The notes below the pieces were generated by a model that saw only the letters and a list, made by a program, of their open reading frames with translations, had not been told where the DNA came from and did no database searches. Made by a program: the position numbers and the translations under genes. DNA of 64,000 bases. Origin: Modestobacter marinus (GTDB lineage: Bacteria > Actinomycetota > Actinomycetes > Mycobacteriales > Geodermatophilaceae). Location: positions 39,876 to 103,875 of the forward strand of contig NZ_JABGCH010000020.1 of the NCBI RefSeq assembly GCF_019799945.1, in the 5' to 3' direction. Positions 33,771-43,400 of this stretch are shown here, one piece after another (position 1 is the first letter of the stretch; every line of letters begins with the position of its first letter).

Positions 33771-34535
33771 ATGACGACGACGGCCGCACAGGGTCCATCG
33801 GGAGGGGTCGTGCCCGGCAGCACCAGCAAGCCCCGGACGCCCGAGGCCCGGCTGCTCGTGGTCGACGACGAGCCCAACATCCGCGAGCTGCTCTCGGCCA
33901 GCCTCCGGTTCGCCGGCTTCGAGGTGGCCACCGCCGCGGACGGCCAGCAGGCCCTCGCCGTCGCCGAGCAGTTCCGCCCCGACCTGCTGGTGCTGGACGT
34001 GATGATGCCCGGGCTGGACGGCTTCGGTGTCGTCCGCCGGCTGCGTCAGAACGGCACCCACACACCCGTGCTCTTCCTCACCGCGCGCGACGCGGGCGAG
34101 GACAAGGTCACCGGGCTCACCCTGGGGGGCGACGACTACGTCACCAAGCCGTTCAGCCTCGACGAGGTGCTCGCCCGCATCCGGGCGGTGCTGCGCCGCA
34201 GCCAGGCCGCACAGCGGACCAGCGAGGCGCCGCGGCTCACCTTCGCCGACATCGAGCTGGACGAGGAGTCCCACGAGGTCCTCAAGGCCGGGAAGCTGGT
34301 CAGCCTCTCGCCGACCGAGTTCAAGCTGCTGCGCTATCTGATGACCAACGCCGGGCGGGTGCTGTCCAAGGCGCAGATCCTCGACCACGTGTGGAACTAC
34401 GACTTCAACGGCGAGGCCAACGTCGTGGAGTCCTACATCTCCTACCTCCGCCGCAAGGTGGACACCACCGAGCCGCGGCTGCTGCACACCCTGCGCGGAG
34501 TCGGGTACTCGCTGCGCCTCCCCCGCGGCTCGTGA
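33771..34535 (+). CDS. phoP: Response regulator, PhoP-like
   Basis: A 254-residue OmpR/PhoB-type regulator. The receiver has the phosphoacceptor aspartate in LLVLDVMMPGLDG and the lysine in VTKPFSLDEV. The winged-helix part has LTFADIELDEESHEVLKAGK and SPTEFKLLRYLM, ending with ESYISYLRRKVDTTEPRLLH. This pattern is closest to mycobacterial PhoP, which regulates lipid and pH-response genes. An N-terminal Gly/Ser/Pro-rich extension precedes the receiver. Overlaps the kinase gene (GTGA). Confidence 0.85.
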   Translation: MTTTAAQGPSGGVVPGSTSKPRTPEARLLVVDDEPNIRELLSASLRFAGFEVATAADGQQALAVAEQFRPDLLVLDVMMPGLDGFGVVRRLRQNGTHTPVLFLTARDAGEDKVTGLTLGGDDYVTKPFSLDEVLARIRAVLRRSQAAQRTSEAPRLTFADIELDEESHEVLKAGKLVSLSPTEFKLLRYLMTNAGRVLSKAQILDHVWNYDFNGEANVVESYISYLRRKVDTTEPRLLHTLRGVGYSLRLPRGS

Positions 34536-36133
34536 GCCGACCGGCCGACACCCGGCCGGACGGCCCGCCCACCCCCGTCCCGTCCGACCACCCGGCGCCG
34601 GGGCCCGACGGCCCCGGCGCGGACGTCGCGTCCGGACCACCGCCGCGGCCGGCGGCACCGGCCCCGCGCATCCCGCTGCGGGTCACCCTCGTCGCCCTGC
34701 TGATCGCGCTGCTCACGGTGGCGCTGGCCGCCACCGGCTTCGCCGCCACCTCGCTGCTCCGCGGCTACCTGCTCGACCAGCGGGACGCCCGGCTGACCGC
34801 CACGCTGGAGCAGCTGGAGCAGCAGTCCGGCGAGCTCGCCCGCGCCTGCGCGCTCACCGAGCTGCGCATCCCGAGCAACGTCTACATCGCCTGCATCGAC
34901 CTGACCTCCGCCGAGCCGACCGTGTCGGTCATCCAGGGCCCGCGGTCCGACGACCACCTCCCCGAGGTGGACGACATCGACCGGGCGTCGATCGGCAGCT
35001 ACGGCAGCGCGCCGTTCCTCCTCCGGTCCGAGGACGGGTCCACGTCCTGGCGGGTGGCGGTCGCCCAGATGAGCGGTGGCTTCGCCGTCGTCGTGGGCAC
35101 GGACCTCAGCGACGACCGGGCGGTGCTCGCCCGGCTGGTGACCCTGGAGGTCGTGGTCGGCCTGCTGGTCGTGGCGGTGCTGGGCGTCACCGGCTACCTG
35201 GTGGTGCGCAACAGCCTGCGTCCCCTCGTGGAGGTCGAGCACACCGCCCAGGCGATCGCCGCCGGCGACCTGTCCCGCCGCGTCCCCGCCGGGGACGACC
35301 GGACCGAGGTCGGGCGGCTGTCCCGGTCGCTGAACGGGATGCTCGCCCGGATCGAGGCGTCCTTCCGCGCGCAGCAGGCCTCGGAGGAGCAGGCGCGGAC
35401 GTCGGAGAGCCGGATGCGGCGGTTCGTCGCCGACGCCAGCCACGAGCTGCGCACCCCGCTGACCTCGATCCGCGGCTTCGCCGAGCTGCACCGCCAGGGC
35501 GCCGTGCGCGGACCGGAGGACACCGCCCGGCTGATGCAGCGCATCGAGTCCGAGGCCACCCGGATGGGCCTGCTCGTCGAGGACCTGCTCCAGCTGGCCC
35601 GCCTCGACCAGCAGCGACCGCTGTCCCTCGGCCCGGTCGACCTGGCCGGGGTCGCCGGGGACGCGGTCCACGACGCGCGCGCCGTCCAGCCCGACCGGCC
35701 GATCAGCCTGCACCTGGACGACTCCCTGCCCGACGCCCCGGTGGTGCAGGGGGACGAGGCCCGGCTGCGGCAGGTCGTGGGGAACCTGGTGACCAACGCC
35801 CTCACCCACACGCCGCCCGAGACCCGGGTCACCGTCCAGCTGGCGGCCGACCCCGCGGACCCGGACGTGGTGGTCCTCGCCGTGCGCGACGAGGGCCCGG
35901 GGATGGCCACGGCCGACGCCGACCGGGTGTTCGAGCGCTTCTACCGCGCCGACACCTCGCGGACCCGGGCGGCCGGCGGCACCGGGCTCGGCCTGTCCAT
36001 CGTCGCGTCGCTGGTGCGGGCGCACGGCGGGCAGGTGGAGCTGACCACCGCCCCGGGCGAGGGCGCCACCTTCACCGTCCGGCTGCCACGCTCCGGCCCG
36101 GCCGCCCCCGCGGGCGGCGACGCCCCCGGCTGA
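34532..36133 (+). CDS. Sensor histidine kinase partner of the PhoP-like regulator
   Basis: A 533-residue membrane kinase. After a Pro-rich N-terminus there is a transmembrane helix at about 51-76, an extracytoplasmic sensor of about 130 residues, a second helix (VVVGLLVVAVLGVTGYLVV), HAMP, HisKA with ASHELRTPLTSIRG, and HATPase with DEGPGM and GTGLGLSIV. The start GTG overlaps the stop of the response-regulator gene (GTGA), so they form one two-component operon. The stimulus is unknown. Confidence 0.9.
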   Translation: MSRPADTRPDGPPTPVPSDHPAPGPDGPGADVASGPPPRPAAPAPRIPLRVTLVALLIALLTVALAATGFAATSLLRGYLLDQRDARLTATLEQLEQQSGELARACALTELRIPSNVYIACIDLTSAEPTVSVIQGPRSDDHLPEVDDIDRASIGSYGSAPFLLRSEDGSTSWRVAVAQMSGGFAVVVGTDLSDDRAVLARLVTLEVVVGLLVVAVLGVTGYLVVRNSLRPLVEVEHTAQAIAAGDLSRRVPAGDDRTEVGRLSRSLNGMLARIEASFRAQQASEEQARTSESRMRRFVADASHELRTPLTSIRGFAELHRQGAVRGPEDTARLMQRIESEATRMGLLVEDLLQLARLDQQRPLSLGPVDLAGVAGDAVHDARAVQPDRPISLHLDDSLPDAPVVQGDEARLRQVVGNLVTNALTHTPPETRVTVQLAADPADPDVVVLAVRDEGPGMATADADRVFERFYRADTSRTRAAGGTGLGLSIVASLVRAHGGQVELTTAPGEGATFTVRLPRSGPAAPAGGDAPG

Positions 36134-36152
36134 CCCGATCCGGCCGGCGGCT

Positions 36153-36408
36153 TGGTCCAGTCCCCCGGCGGGAACGGAGCCGGAGGACCGGACGGCGCTG
36201 CTGGCGGCCGTCACCGAGCTGGGCAGCGCCCTGCGTCATCGCGCTCGCCGCGGCGCCCGACCGGCCGCTGGTCCAGGGGCGCGGCGTGTTCGTCACTCCC
36301 CACCCGAAGCAGGTGGAGGCGTACTTCGGCACGGTCACCGACGCCTCCGGGCGACCGTCGCCGCCGCGGCGGGCGGGTGACGGCACCGCGGTCGACGGGA
36401 CGGCGTGA
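36153..36408 (+). pseudogene. Frameshifted remnant of a small gene
   Basis: One frame encodes EPEDRTALLAAVTELGSAL up to about 36230; the next frame continues VIALAAAPDRPLVQGRGVFV and TPHPKQVEAYFGTVTDASG to a TGA at 36406. Together they read as one small protein of about 85 residues with a single-base shift. No start codon is clear. The family is not recognised. It lies in a 419-base gap between the kinase and cysD and may be a decayed gene. Confidence 0.35.
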
Positions 36409-36552
36409 GGTGACCACCGCGCGCGCCGACTCGGGCATGCCGGACACTGGGGGCCGGAATGCCCGTCGACCCGATGCGGTTGGCCCACTCCAGACGCGCC
36501 GTCTGCCGATGTCGCGTGCCCGCTCCACCGCCGACCCCGGGAGGCCGACAGC

Positions 36553-37473
36553 GTGAGCCCGCTCGACACCCTGCCCGACCACCGGCTGACCCAGCTGCAG
36601 ACGCTGGAGGCCGAGTCCATACACGTGCTGCGCGAGGTGGCCGCCGAGTCCGAACGGCCGGTGCTGCTGTTCTCCGGCGGCAAGGACTCGATCGTGATGC
36701 TGGAGCTGGCCCGCAAGGCGTTCGCCCCGGCCCGCATCCCGTTCCCGGTGATGCACGTGGACACCGGGCTGAACTTCCCCGAGGTGCTCGAGTTCCGCGA
36801 CAAGCGGGTCGCGGCACTGGGTGTGGAGCTCGTGGTGGCCTCCGTGCCCGACGCGATCGCCGCCGGCATCGTCCGGGAGGAGCCCAACGGTTCCCGCAAC
36901 CGGATCCAGACGCCCGTGTTGCTGGACGCCGTCGAGCAGCACGGGTTCACCGCGCTGTTCGGCGGCGCCCGCCGGGACGAGGACAAGGCCCGCGCCAAGG
37001 AGCGGGTGTTCTCCTTCCGCGACGAGTTCGGCCAGTGGGACCCGAAGAACCAGCGCCCCGAGCTCTGGGACCTGTACAACGGCCGCATCCACCTTGGCGA
37101 GTCGATCCGGGTGTTCCCGCTGTCCAACTGGACCGAGCTGGACATCTGGGGCTACATCGCCCAGGAGGAGATCGAGATCCCGCCGCTGTACCTCGCCCAG
37201 GAGCGGGAGGTCGTCGACCGGCAGGGGATGCTCTACGCGGTCAACGAGTTCATCACGCCCAAGGACGGCGAGACGGTGTTCCGGGAGAGCGTCCGGTACC
37301 GCACCGTCGGCGACGCGAACCTGACCGCCGCCGTCCGGTCCACCGCGACCACGGTGGAGCAGGTCATCGCCGAGATCGCGGTGACCCGGCTGACCGAGCG
37401 GGGCGCCACCCGCGGCGACGACAAGGTCAGCGACGCCGCCATGGAGGACCGGAAGAAGGAGGGCTACTTCTGA
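36553..37473 (+). CDS. cysD: Sulfate adenylyltransferase small subunit CysD
   Basis: A 306-residue enzyme making APS from sulfate and ATP, with CysN. The PP-loop ATP-binding motif is LLFSGGKDSIVMLELA, followed by VMHVDTGLNFPEVLEF and GGARRDEDKARAKERVFSFR, diagnostic for CysD. GTG at 36553 is preceded by CCGGGAGGCC. The stop overlaps the cysN ATG (TGATG). Confidence 0.97.
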   Translation: MSPLDTLPDHRLTQLQTLEAESIHVLREVAAESERPVLLFSGGKDSIVMLELARKAFAPARIPFPVMHVDTGLNFPEVLEFRDKRVAALGVELVVASVPDAIAAGIVREEPNGSRNRIQTPVLLDAVEQHGFTALFGGARRDEDKARAKERVFSFRDEFGQWDPKNQRPELWDLYNGRIHLGESIRVFPLSNWTELDIWGYIAQEEIEIPPLYLAQEREVVDRQGMLYAVNEFITPKDGETVFRESVRYRTVGDANLTAAVRSTATTVEQVIAEIAVTRLTERGATRGDDKVSDAAMEDRKKEGYF

Positions 37474-38792
37474 TGGCCTCGCCCGAGACGCCCGTCGATG
37501 TCCACTCGGCCGCCGCCGAGCAGGCCCACGACCTCGCCGTCGCCCGGAAGGACATCCTCCGCATCGCCACCGCCGGGTCGGTGGACGACGGCAAGAGCAC
37601 GCTGATCGGCCGGCTGCTGTACGACAGCAAGGCGGTCTTCGAGGACCAGTACGCCGCCATCGAGCGGGCCAGCCACGGCGACTACGTCGACCTCGCGCTG
37701 CTCACCGACGGCCTGCGCGCCGAGCGCGAGCAGGGCATCACCATCGACGTCGCCTACCGGTACTTCAGCACCCCGCGACGCACCTTCATCCTGGCCGACA
37801 CCCCCGGCCACGTGCAGTACACGCGGAACATGGTCACCGGCGCCTCGACCGCGGACCTGGCGATCGTGCTGGTCGACGCCCGCAAGGGCATGGTCGAGCA
37901 GAGTCGCCGGCACGCCTTCCTCGCCTCGCTGCTGCGGGTGCCGCACCTGGTCGTCGCGGTGAACAAGATGGACCTGGTCGACTGGTCCGAGGACGTGTTC
38001 GAGGGCATCGGCGACGAGTTCACCGCCTTCGCCACGAAGCTCGAGGTGTCCGACGTCACGGTCGTCCCCATCTCCGCGCTGCTCGGCGACAACGTGGTGA
38101 CCCGCTCGGCGAACATGCCCTGGTATCAGGGCGCCTCGCTGCTGCACCACCTCGAGCACCTGCACGTCGCCAGCGACCGCAACCTGGTCGACACCCGGTT
38201 CCCGGTGCAGTACGTGATCCGACCGCAGTCCGACGCCTTCCACGACTACCGCGGCTACGCCGGCCGGGTCGCCGGCGGGGTGCTGCGCCCCGGCGACGAG
38301 GTCCAGGTGCTGCCCAGCGGCCTGACGACGACGATCGCCGCGATCGACGGGCCGGACGGCCCGCTGGACGCCGCGTTCCCGCCGATGTCGGTCACCGTGC
38401 GGCTCACCGACGACCTCGACGTCTCCCGCGGCGACATGATCTGCCGCCCGGCCAACGCCCCGCAGGTGACCCAGGACCTCGACGCGATCGTCTGCTGGAT
38501 GACCGACCAGCCGCTGCAGCCGCGGCAGCGGCTCGGGGTCAAGCACACGACCCGCTCGGTGCGCGCCGTCGTCAAGGACGTGCAGTACCGGCTGGACGTG
38601 AACTCGCTGCACCGGGAGCGCGACGTCAGCCACCTCGGTCTCAACGACATCGGCCGGGTCACCCTGCGCACCACCCAGCCGCTGTTCATCGACGACTACC
38701 ACCGCAGCCGGGAGACCGGCCGGTTCATCCTCATCGACGAGTCCACCAACGCCACGGTGGGCGCAGGGATGCTCACGCCCCCGCGTCACTGA
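37473..38792 (+). CDS. cysN: Sulfate adenylyltransferase GTPase subunit CysN
   Basis: A 439-residue GTPase that activates CysD. G1 is GSVDDGKST, G3 DTPGHVQYTRNM, and G4 NKMDLVDW. The protein ends after the beta-barrel domains and lacks the CysC kinase fusion found in some actinobacteria. A dispersed GC hairpin follows within 3 bases of the stop and probably acts as terminator. Confidence 0.97.
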   Translation: MASPETPVDVHSAAAEQAHDLAVARKDILRIATAGSVDDGKSTLIGRLLYDSKAVFEDQYAAIERASHGDYVDLALLTDGLRAEREQGITIDVAYRYFSTPRRTFILADTPGHVQYTRNMVTGASTADLAIVLVDARKGMVEQSRRHAFLASLLRVPHLVVAVNKMDLVDWSEDVFEGIGDEFTAFATKLEVSDVTVVPISALLGDNVVTRSANMPWYQGASLLHHLEHLHVASDRNLVDTRFPVQYVIRPQSDAFHDYRGYAGRVAGGVLRPGDEVQVLPSGLTTTIAAIDGPDGPLDAAFPPMSVTVRLTDDLDVSRGDMICRPANAPQVTQDLDAIVCWMTDQPLQPRQRLGVKHTTRSVRAVVKDVQYRLDVNSLHRERDVSHLGLNDIGRVTLRTTQPLFIDDYHRSRETGRFILIDESTNATVGAGMLTPPRH

Positions 38793-38794
38793 AA

Positions 38795-38846
38795 GGCCCC
38801 GTCCTCCTCACCCCTCGCACGCTCGGGGCGAGCCTCTGGACGGGCC
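38795..38846. repeat. Dispersed GC repeat, family A, copy 2 (terminator-like)
   Basis: GGCCCCGTCC at 38795-38804 pairs with GGACGGGCC at 38838-38846. The inner part contains CTCGCACGCTCGGGGCGAGC. It matches the repeat at 7483-7536 (reverse orientation) including CTCGCACGCTCG and CGAGCCTCTGGACGGG. It lies between convergent cysN and the P450 gene and can serve as a bidirectional terminator. Confidence 0.65.
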
Positions 38847-38856
38847 GTGCGCGGCG

Positions 38857-40170
38857 TCAGGTGAGGGTGACCGGGAGGTGCTCGAAGCCGCGCAGCGTCT
38901 GCAGGTCGCGCCGCTCGGGGGTGCCGGTCACCCGCAGCCGGGGGAACCGCTCGGCCAGCGTGCGCAGCGCGACGACCGCCTCCAGCCGGGCCAGCCCCGC
39001 CCCGAGGCAGTAGTGCGCGCCGGCGGAGAACGCGAGGTGCTCCCGGGCGTTGTCCCGGCGGACGTCGAACCGGTCCGGCCGCCCGAAGACGCCGGGGTCG
39101 CGGTTCGCGGCGCCGAGCAGCACCGTCACCCGGCTGCCGGCGGGCACCGGCCGGCCGTCCAGGGTCATGTCGCGGAGCACCGTCCGCCCGGTGATCTGCA
39201 CGGGGCTGTCGATGCGTAGCACCTCCTCGACGGCGTTCGGCCACCTGGCCGGGTCGGCTGCCAGTGCCTCCCACTGCTCCCGGTGGGCGTCGAGCAGCAC
39301 CACCGCGTTGCCCAGCAGGTTGACCGTCGTCTCGAAGCCGGCACCGAGCAGCAGCAGCACCGTGGCGTGCAGCTCACGCTCGGTGAGGGCCTCGTCCTCC
39401 GGCAGCCCGACCAGCCGGCTCACCAGGTCGTCACCGGGCTCGCGGCGGAGCCCGGCGAAGTGGTCGCCCAGGAAGCCGTGCATCTCCCGGATCGACTGCT
39501 CGGCCGCTACGTACCGCCGGTAGGGCAGCCCCGGGTCGAGGGTGGCGGCGGCCGCCGCGCCCCAGCGGAGGAAGTCCTCCCGGCGCTTCCCCGGGACGCC
39601 GAGGAGGTCGGCGATGACGAGCACGGGCAACGGGGCGGCGAAGCCGGTCACGAGGTCGACCGGGCCGGGGGTCGCGGCGAGCCGGTCGAGCAGGACGTCG
39701 GCGGTGCGCTGGACCATCGGCTCGCTGGCCGCGACCGCGCGCGGGGTGAACGCCCGGCTCACCAGGCGCCGGTACCGGGTGTGCGCGGGTGCGTCGACGA
39801 CGATCATCGACGGCGGCTCGGCCACCCCGTCGGCCGTCGGGTCGTCGGTCACCCGCAGCACCCACTGCGCCCAGCGCGGCGCCAGCGACCGGTCGAACCC
39901 GACGCCGACGTCCGCTGACCGCAGCACCTCGGACGCGATCGCGTGCGAGGTGGTGACCAGGCCCAGGCTGCTGGGCACCAGGGGGCCCTGGGCGCGCAGC
40001 TGCTCGTAGAGCGGGTGGGGGTCCGCCCGCTGCGCCGGGTCGCGCAGCAACCGGCCGACCAGGTCCCCGCGCGCGGCCGCCCGCTGCAGGTACGCCCCCG
40101 GGAGCCCGTGGCGCACCCCCCAGCGGAGGACCGTCCGGGGAGCGAGCCGGGCGCGCTCGGGGATCGTCAT
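38857..40170 (-). CDS. Cytochrome P450
   Basis: A 437-residue bacterial P450. The heme-binding loop is FSAGAHYCLGAGLARLE; the I-helix oxygen motif is LLGAGFETTVNLL; the ExxR motif is VEEVLR; and the K-helix/beta region holds IDSPVQITGRTVLRD. The start ATG at 40170 is preferred over the GTG at 40197 because AGGGAGGGCAGGA lies upstream of it. Substrate unknown; no ferredoxin gene is adjacent. Confidence 0.9.
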   Translation of the reverse strand: MTIPERARLAPRTVLRWGVRHGLPGAYLQRAAARGDLVGRLLRDPAQRADPHPLYEQLRAQGPLVPSSLGLVTTSHAIASEVLRSADVGVGFDRSLAPRWAQWVLRVTDDPTADGVAEPPSMIVVDAPAHTRYRRLVSRAFTPRAVAASEPMVQRTADVLLDRLAATPGPVDLVTGFAAPLPVLVIADLLGVPGKRREDFLRWGAAAAATLDPGLPYRRYVAAEQSIREMHGFLGDHFAGLRREPGDDLVSRLVGLPEDEALTERELHATVLLLLGAGFETTVNLLGNAVVLLDAHREQWEALAADPARWPNAVEEVLRIDSPVQITGRTVLRDMTLDGRPVPAGSRVTVLLGAANRDPGVFGRPDRFDVRRDNAREHLAFSAGAHYCLGAGLARLEAVVALRTLAERFPRLRVTGTPERRDLQTLRGFEHLPVTLT

Positions 40171-40232
40171 CGCCACGGGTCCTGCCCTCCCTGGCACCGG
40201 CGGGACACGGCCGGTCCGATCGCTGCCGCAGG

Positions 40233-40391
40233 CTACTGCTGCGGAGCCTGGGACGGGTCGCCCTTCCAGTCCTTGCCGGCCTCGTCGGCGTTCTCCGAGG
40301 CGCTGTCGGTCTGCCCGGCGACGACCTCCACCATCTCCTCGTCGCTCAGGCCCTCGCCCGCGGCGTGGGTGTTGCTGGTCGGCTCGCTCAT
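40233..40391 (-). CDS. Small acidic protein, 52 aa
   Basis: A 52-residue acidic, hydrophilic protein: SEPTSNTHAAGEGLSDEEMV then VVAGQTDSASENADEAGKDW. No signal peptide or helix. It precedes the P450 gene by 62 bases. No family is recognised. The start ATG at 40391 follows a purine-rich AGGAGTCC region on the minus strand. Confidence 0.6.
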   Translation of the reverse strand: MSEPTSNTHAAGEGLSDEEMVEVVAGQTDSASENADEAGKDWKGDPSQAPQQ

Positions 40392-40476
40392 GCGAGGACT
40401 CCTCGGTCCGGCGTCTGGGTCACCGGGACCCTCCCCGCCGCACCGAGCGGGCAAACCCGCCGGCCATCCGGGGCCT

Positions 40477-43400
40477 TCAGGCGGTCAGCTGGTCGATCGC
40501 CTTGTAGACCCGCTGCTCGGACACCGGCCTCGGCGTGCGGATGCCCTGCGCGAACAGGCTCACCCGCAGCTCCTCGATCATCCAGCGCACGCGGGCCACC
40601 GGGTCGTCCGGTCCGCCGGTGGCGGGGACCTGGGTCCGCAACTGCTCGTACTCCGCTGTCACCGCGGCGACCTGGTCCATCCACAGGGCGTCCCGGGCCG
40701 CGTTCGCCGGCAGCTTCTCCAGCCGGTACGCCATCCCGGTCAGGTACCGCACGAGGTCGGGCAGCCGGCGCCGGCCCGCCGCGGCCACGAAGCCCGTGTG
40801 CAGCAGCCCGGCCATCTGGCGGCGCAGGTCGGCGATCGCCGCCTCGGGCACCCGTCGTCCCGGCGCCGCGCCGATCGCCACGGCCACCTCCCGCGCCTGG
40901 GTGAGCACCGCCTCGACCCGGCGCACCGCGTCGCTGGTCAGCGGCAGCAGCTCGGTGCGGGCGGTCTGCACCAGCGCGGCGAAGGCCTCGGCGTCCCGCG
41001 GGGGGCCGCCGGCCGCGGCGATCAGCTCGTCGGCGGCGGCGTCCGCGCAGTCGGCGACCAGGTCGGGGATCTCGCCGTCCGGGTTGAACTGCATCGCCAG
41101 TCGGGACCGCGGCGACAGCCCCTTCACCACCTGCTTCACCGGCGCGCCGACCTCGACCAGCAGCAGCCGGCGCGCACCGCGCCAGCTCAGCCGGGTCGCC
41201 TCCGCCTCGGTGGGCACCACGCGGACGCCGACGGTCTCCCCCTCGTCGACCAGCGCGGGGTGCGCGGTGACCACGTGGCCCCCGCGGCGCACCTCGACGC
41301 TGCGCGGCAGCTCCCCGAACGTCCACGAGGTCTGCCCGGTGCGCTCCAGCTCCGACGCGGCCCGGGCCAGGCCGGCCCGCGCCTGCGGGGCCACCTGGGC
41401 GCGCAGCGCCGTCAGGTCCTTGCCCTCGGCCAGCGGACGGTGCTGGTCGTCGAGCACCCGGAAGGTGGCCCGCAGGTGCGCCGGCACCTCGGCCGGGCGC
41501 CAGGCGTCCGGCGGGATGGTCACGGCCGTCGCCCGGCGCAGTTCCCGTTCCAGCGCCGGGAGCAGCGGCTCGGTCGGGCGGATGTGCGGCAGCACCTCGC
41601 GCACCCGGTCGGGGATCGGCACCAGGCCGCGGCGCAGCTGCTTGGGCAGCGACCGGAGCAGCTCGGTGACCAGCTCCTCGCGCAGCCCGGGCACGGTGAA
41701 GGCCAGCGACTCCCCGGAGGTCTCCGCGGCGACGGTGTCGAGCACGCCGAGCGGCACGTCGACGGTCACGCCGTCCTCGACCGCGCCCGGGTTGAACGCG
41801 TAGGACAGCGGCAGGGTCAGCCCCTGGGTCAGCTCGACCTCGTCCGGGTAGTCCTCGGGGTCGACCTGGCCGGCCACGGCGGCGTTGGTGAGCATCTCCG
41901 GGCTGAAGGTGAGCAGGTCCGGGGTCTCCCGGCGGGCCTGCTTCCACCACCGGTCGAAGTGCCGGGTGGAGACGACGTCGGCCGGGATCCGCACGTCGTA
42001 GAGCTCGAACAGCGTCTCGTCGTCCACCCGGATGTCCCGGCGGCGGGCCCGCTCCTCCAGCTCCGCGACCCGCTCGATCGCGCGGGCGTTGTCGGCCCAG
42101 AAGCGGTGGTGCGTCGTCCACTCGCCCTGCACCAGCGCGTGCCGGATGAACAGCTCGCGGGAGACCACCGGGTCGATGGAGCCGTACTGCACGCGCCGGC
42201 CGACGACGAGCGGCAGACCGTGGAGGGTGACCCGCTCGGTGGCGACCACGGAACCGCGCTTGGCGTCCCAGCGCGGCTCGCTGTACTGGCGCTTCACCAG
42301 GTGCTCGGCCAGCCGCTCGACCACCTCCGGGTCGATCCGCGCCACGGTCCGGGCGAACAGCCGGCTGGTCTCCACCAGCTCGGCGGCGACCACCCAGCGC
42401 GGCGGCTTCTTCGCCAGCGGCGTGCCCGGCGCGATCACGAACCGGGTGTTGCGGGTGCCGACGTACTCCCGCACGGGACGGCGGTCGCCCTTGGCCGCCT
42501 CGACCTGCGTGCCGATCTGCGAGAGCAGCCCGGCCAGCAGCGACGCGTGCACGCCGCGCTCGTCGGGTTCGGCGGCGAGCGAGCCGGTGGTCATGCCCAG
42601 CCGGCGGGCGGTGCCGCGCAGCTGACCGTGCAGGTCCTGCCACTCGCGGATGCGCAGGTAGTGCAGGAACTCGCGCTTGACGGTGCGCCGGAACTGGTTG
42701 CCCGACAGCGTCTCCTGCCGCTCGCCGAGGTACCGCCAGAGGTTGAGCAGCGCGAGGAAGTCGGAGTTCTCGTCGGCGAACCGGGCGTGCAGCTCGTCGG
42801 CGGCCTGCTGGTGCTCGGCCGGGCGCTCCCGGACGTCCTGCACGGTGAGCCCGGCGGCGATGACCAGCACCTCCTCGAGCACCCCGCGGCGGTCGGCCTC
42901 GACGACCATCCGGGCGATCCGGGGGTCCAGCGGCAGCGCGGCGAGGGCCCGGCCGGTGGCGGTGAGCGTGCCGGCGGGGTCGAGCGCGCCGAGCTCCTCG
43001 AGCAGGGCCACGCCGTCGGCGACCGCGCGCCGGTCCGGCGGGTCGATGAACGGGAAGTCCGCGACGTCCCCGAGCTCGAGCGCGGCCATCTGCAGCAGCA
43101 CCGAGGCCAGGTTGGTGCGCAGGATCTCCGGGTCTGTGTACTCCGGCCGGCCGTCGAAGTCGTCCTCGGTGTACAGCCGGATGGCGATGCCCTCGCTGGT
43201 GCGGCCGCACCGGCCGGACCGCTGCCGGGCCGAGGCCTGGCTGATCGGCTCGATCGGCAGCCGCTGGACCTTGGTGCGATGGCTGTAGCGGGAGATGCGG
43301 GCGGTGCCCGGGTCGACCACGTACTTGATGCCCGGCACGGTCAGCGACGTCTCGGCGACGTTGGTGGCGAGCACCACCCGCCGCCCGGTGTGCGGGGCGA

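Noticed and set aside
32784-34658. Long minus-strand frame across the siderophore-interacting and PhoP-like genes
   Set aside because: Lies antisense to two genes with clear motifs; a high-GC frame shadow.
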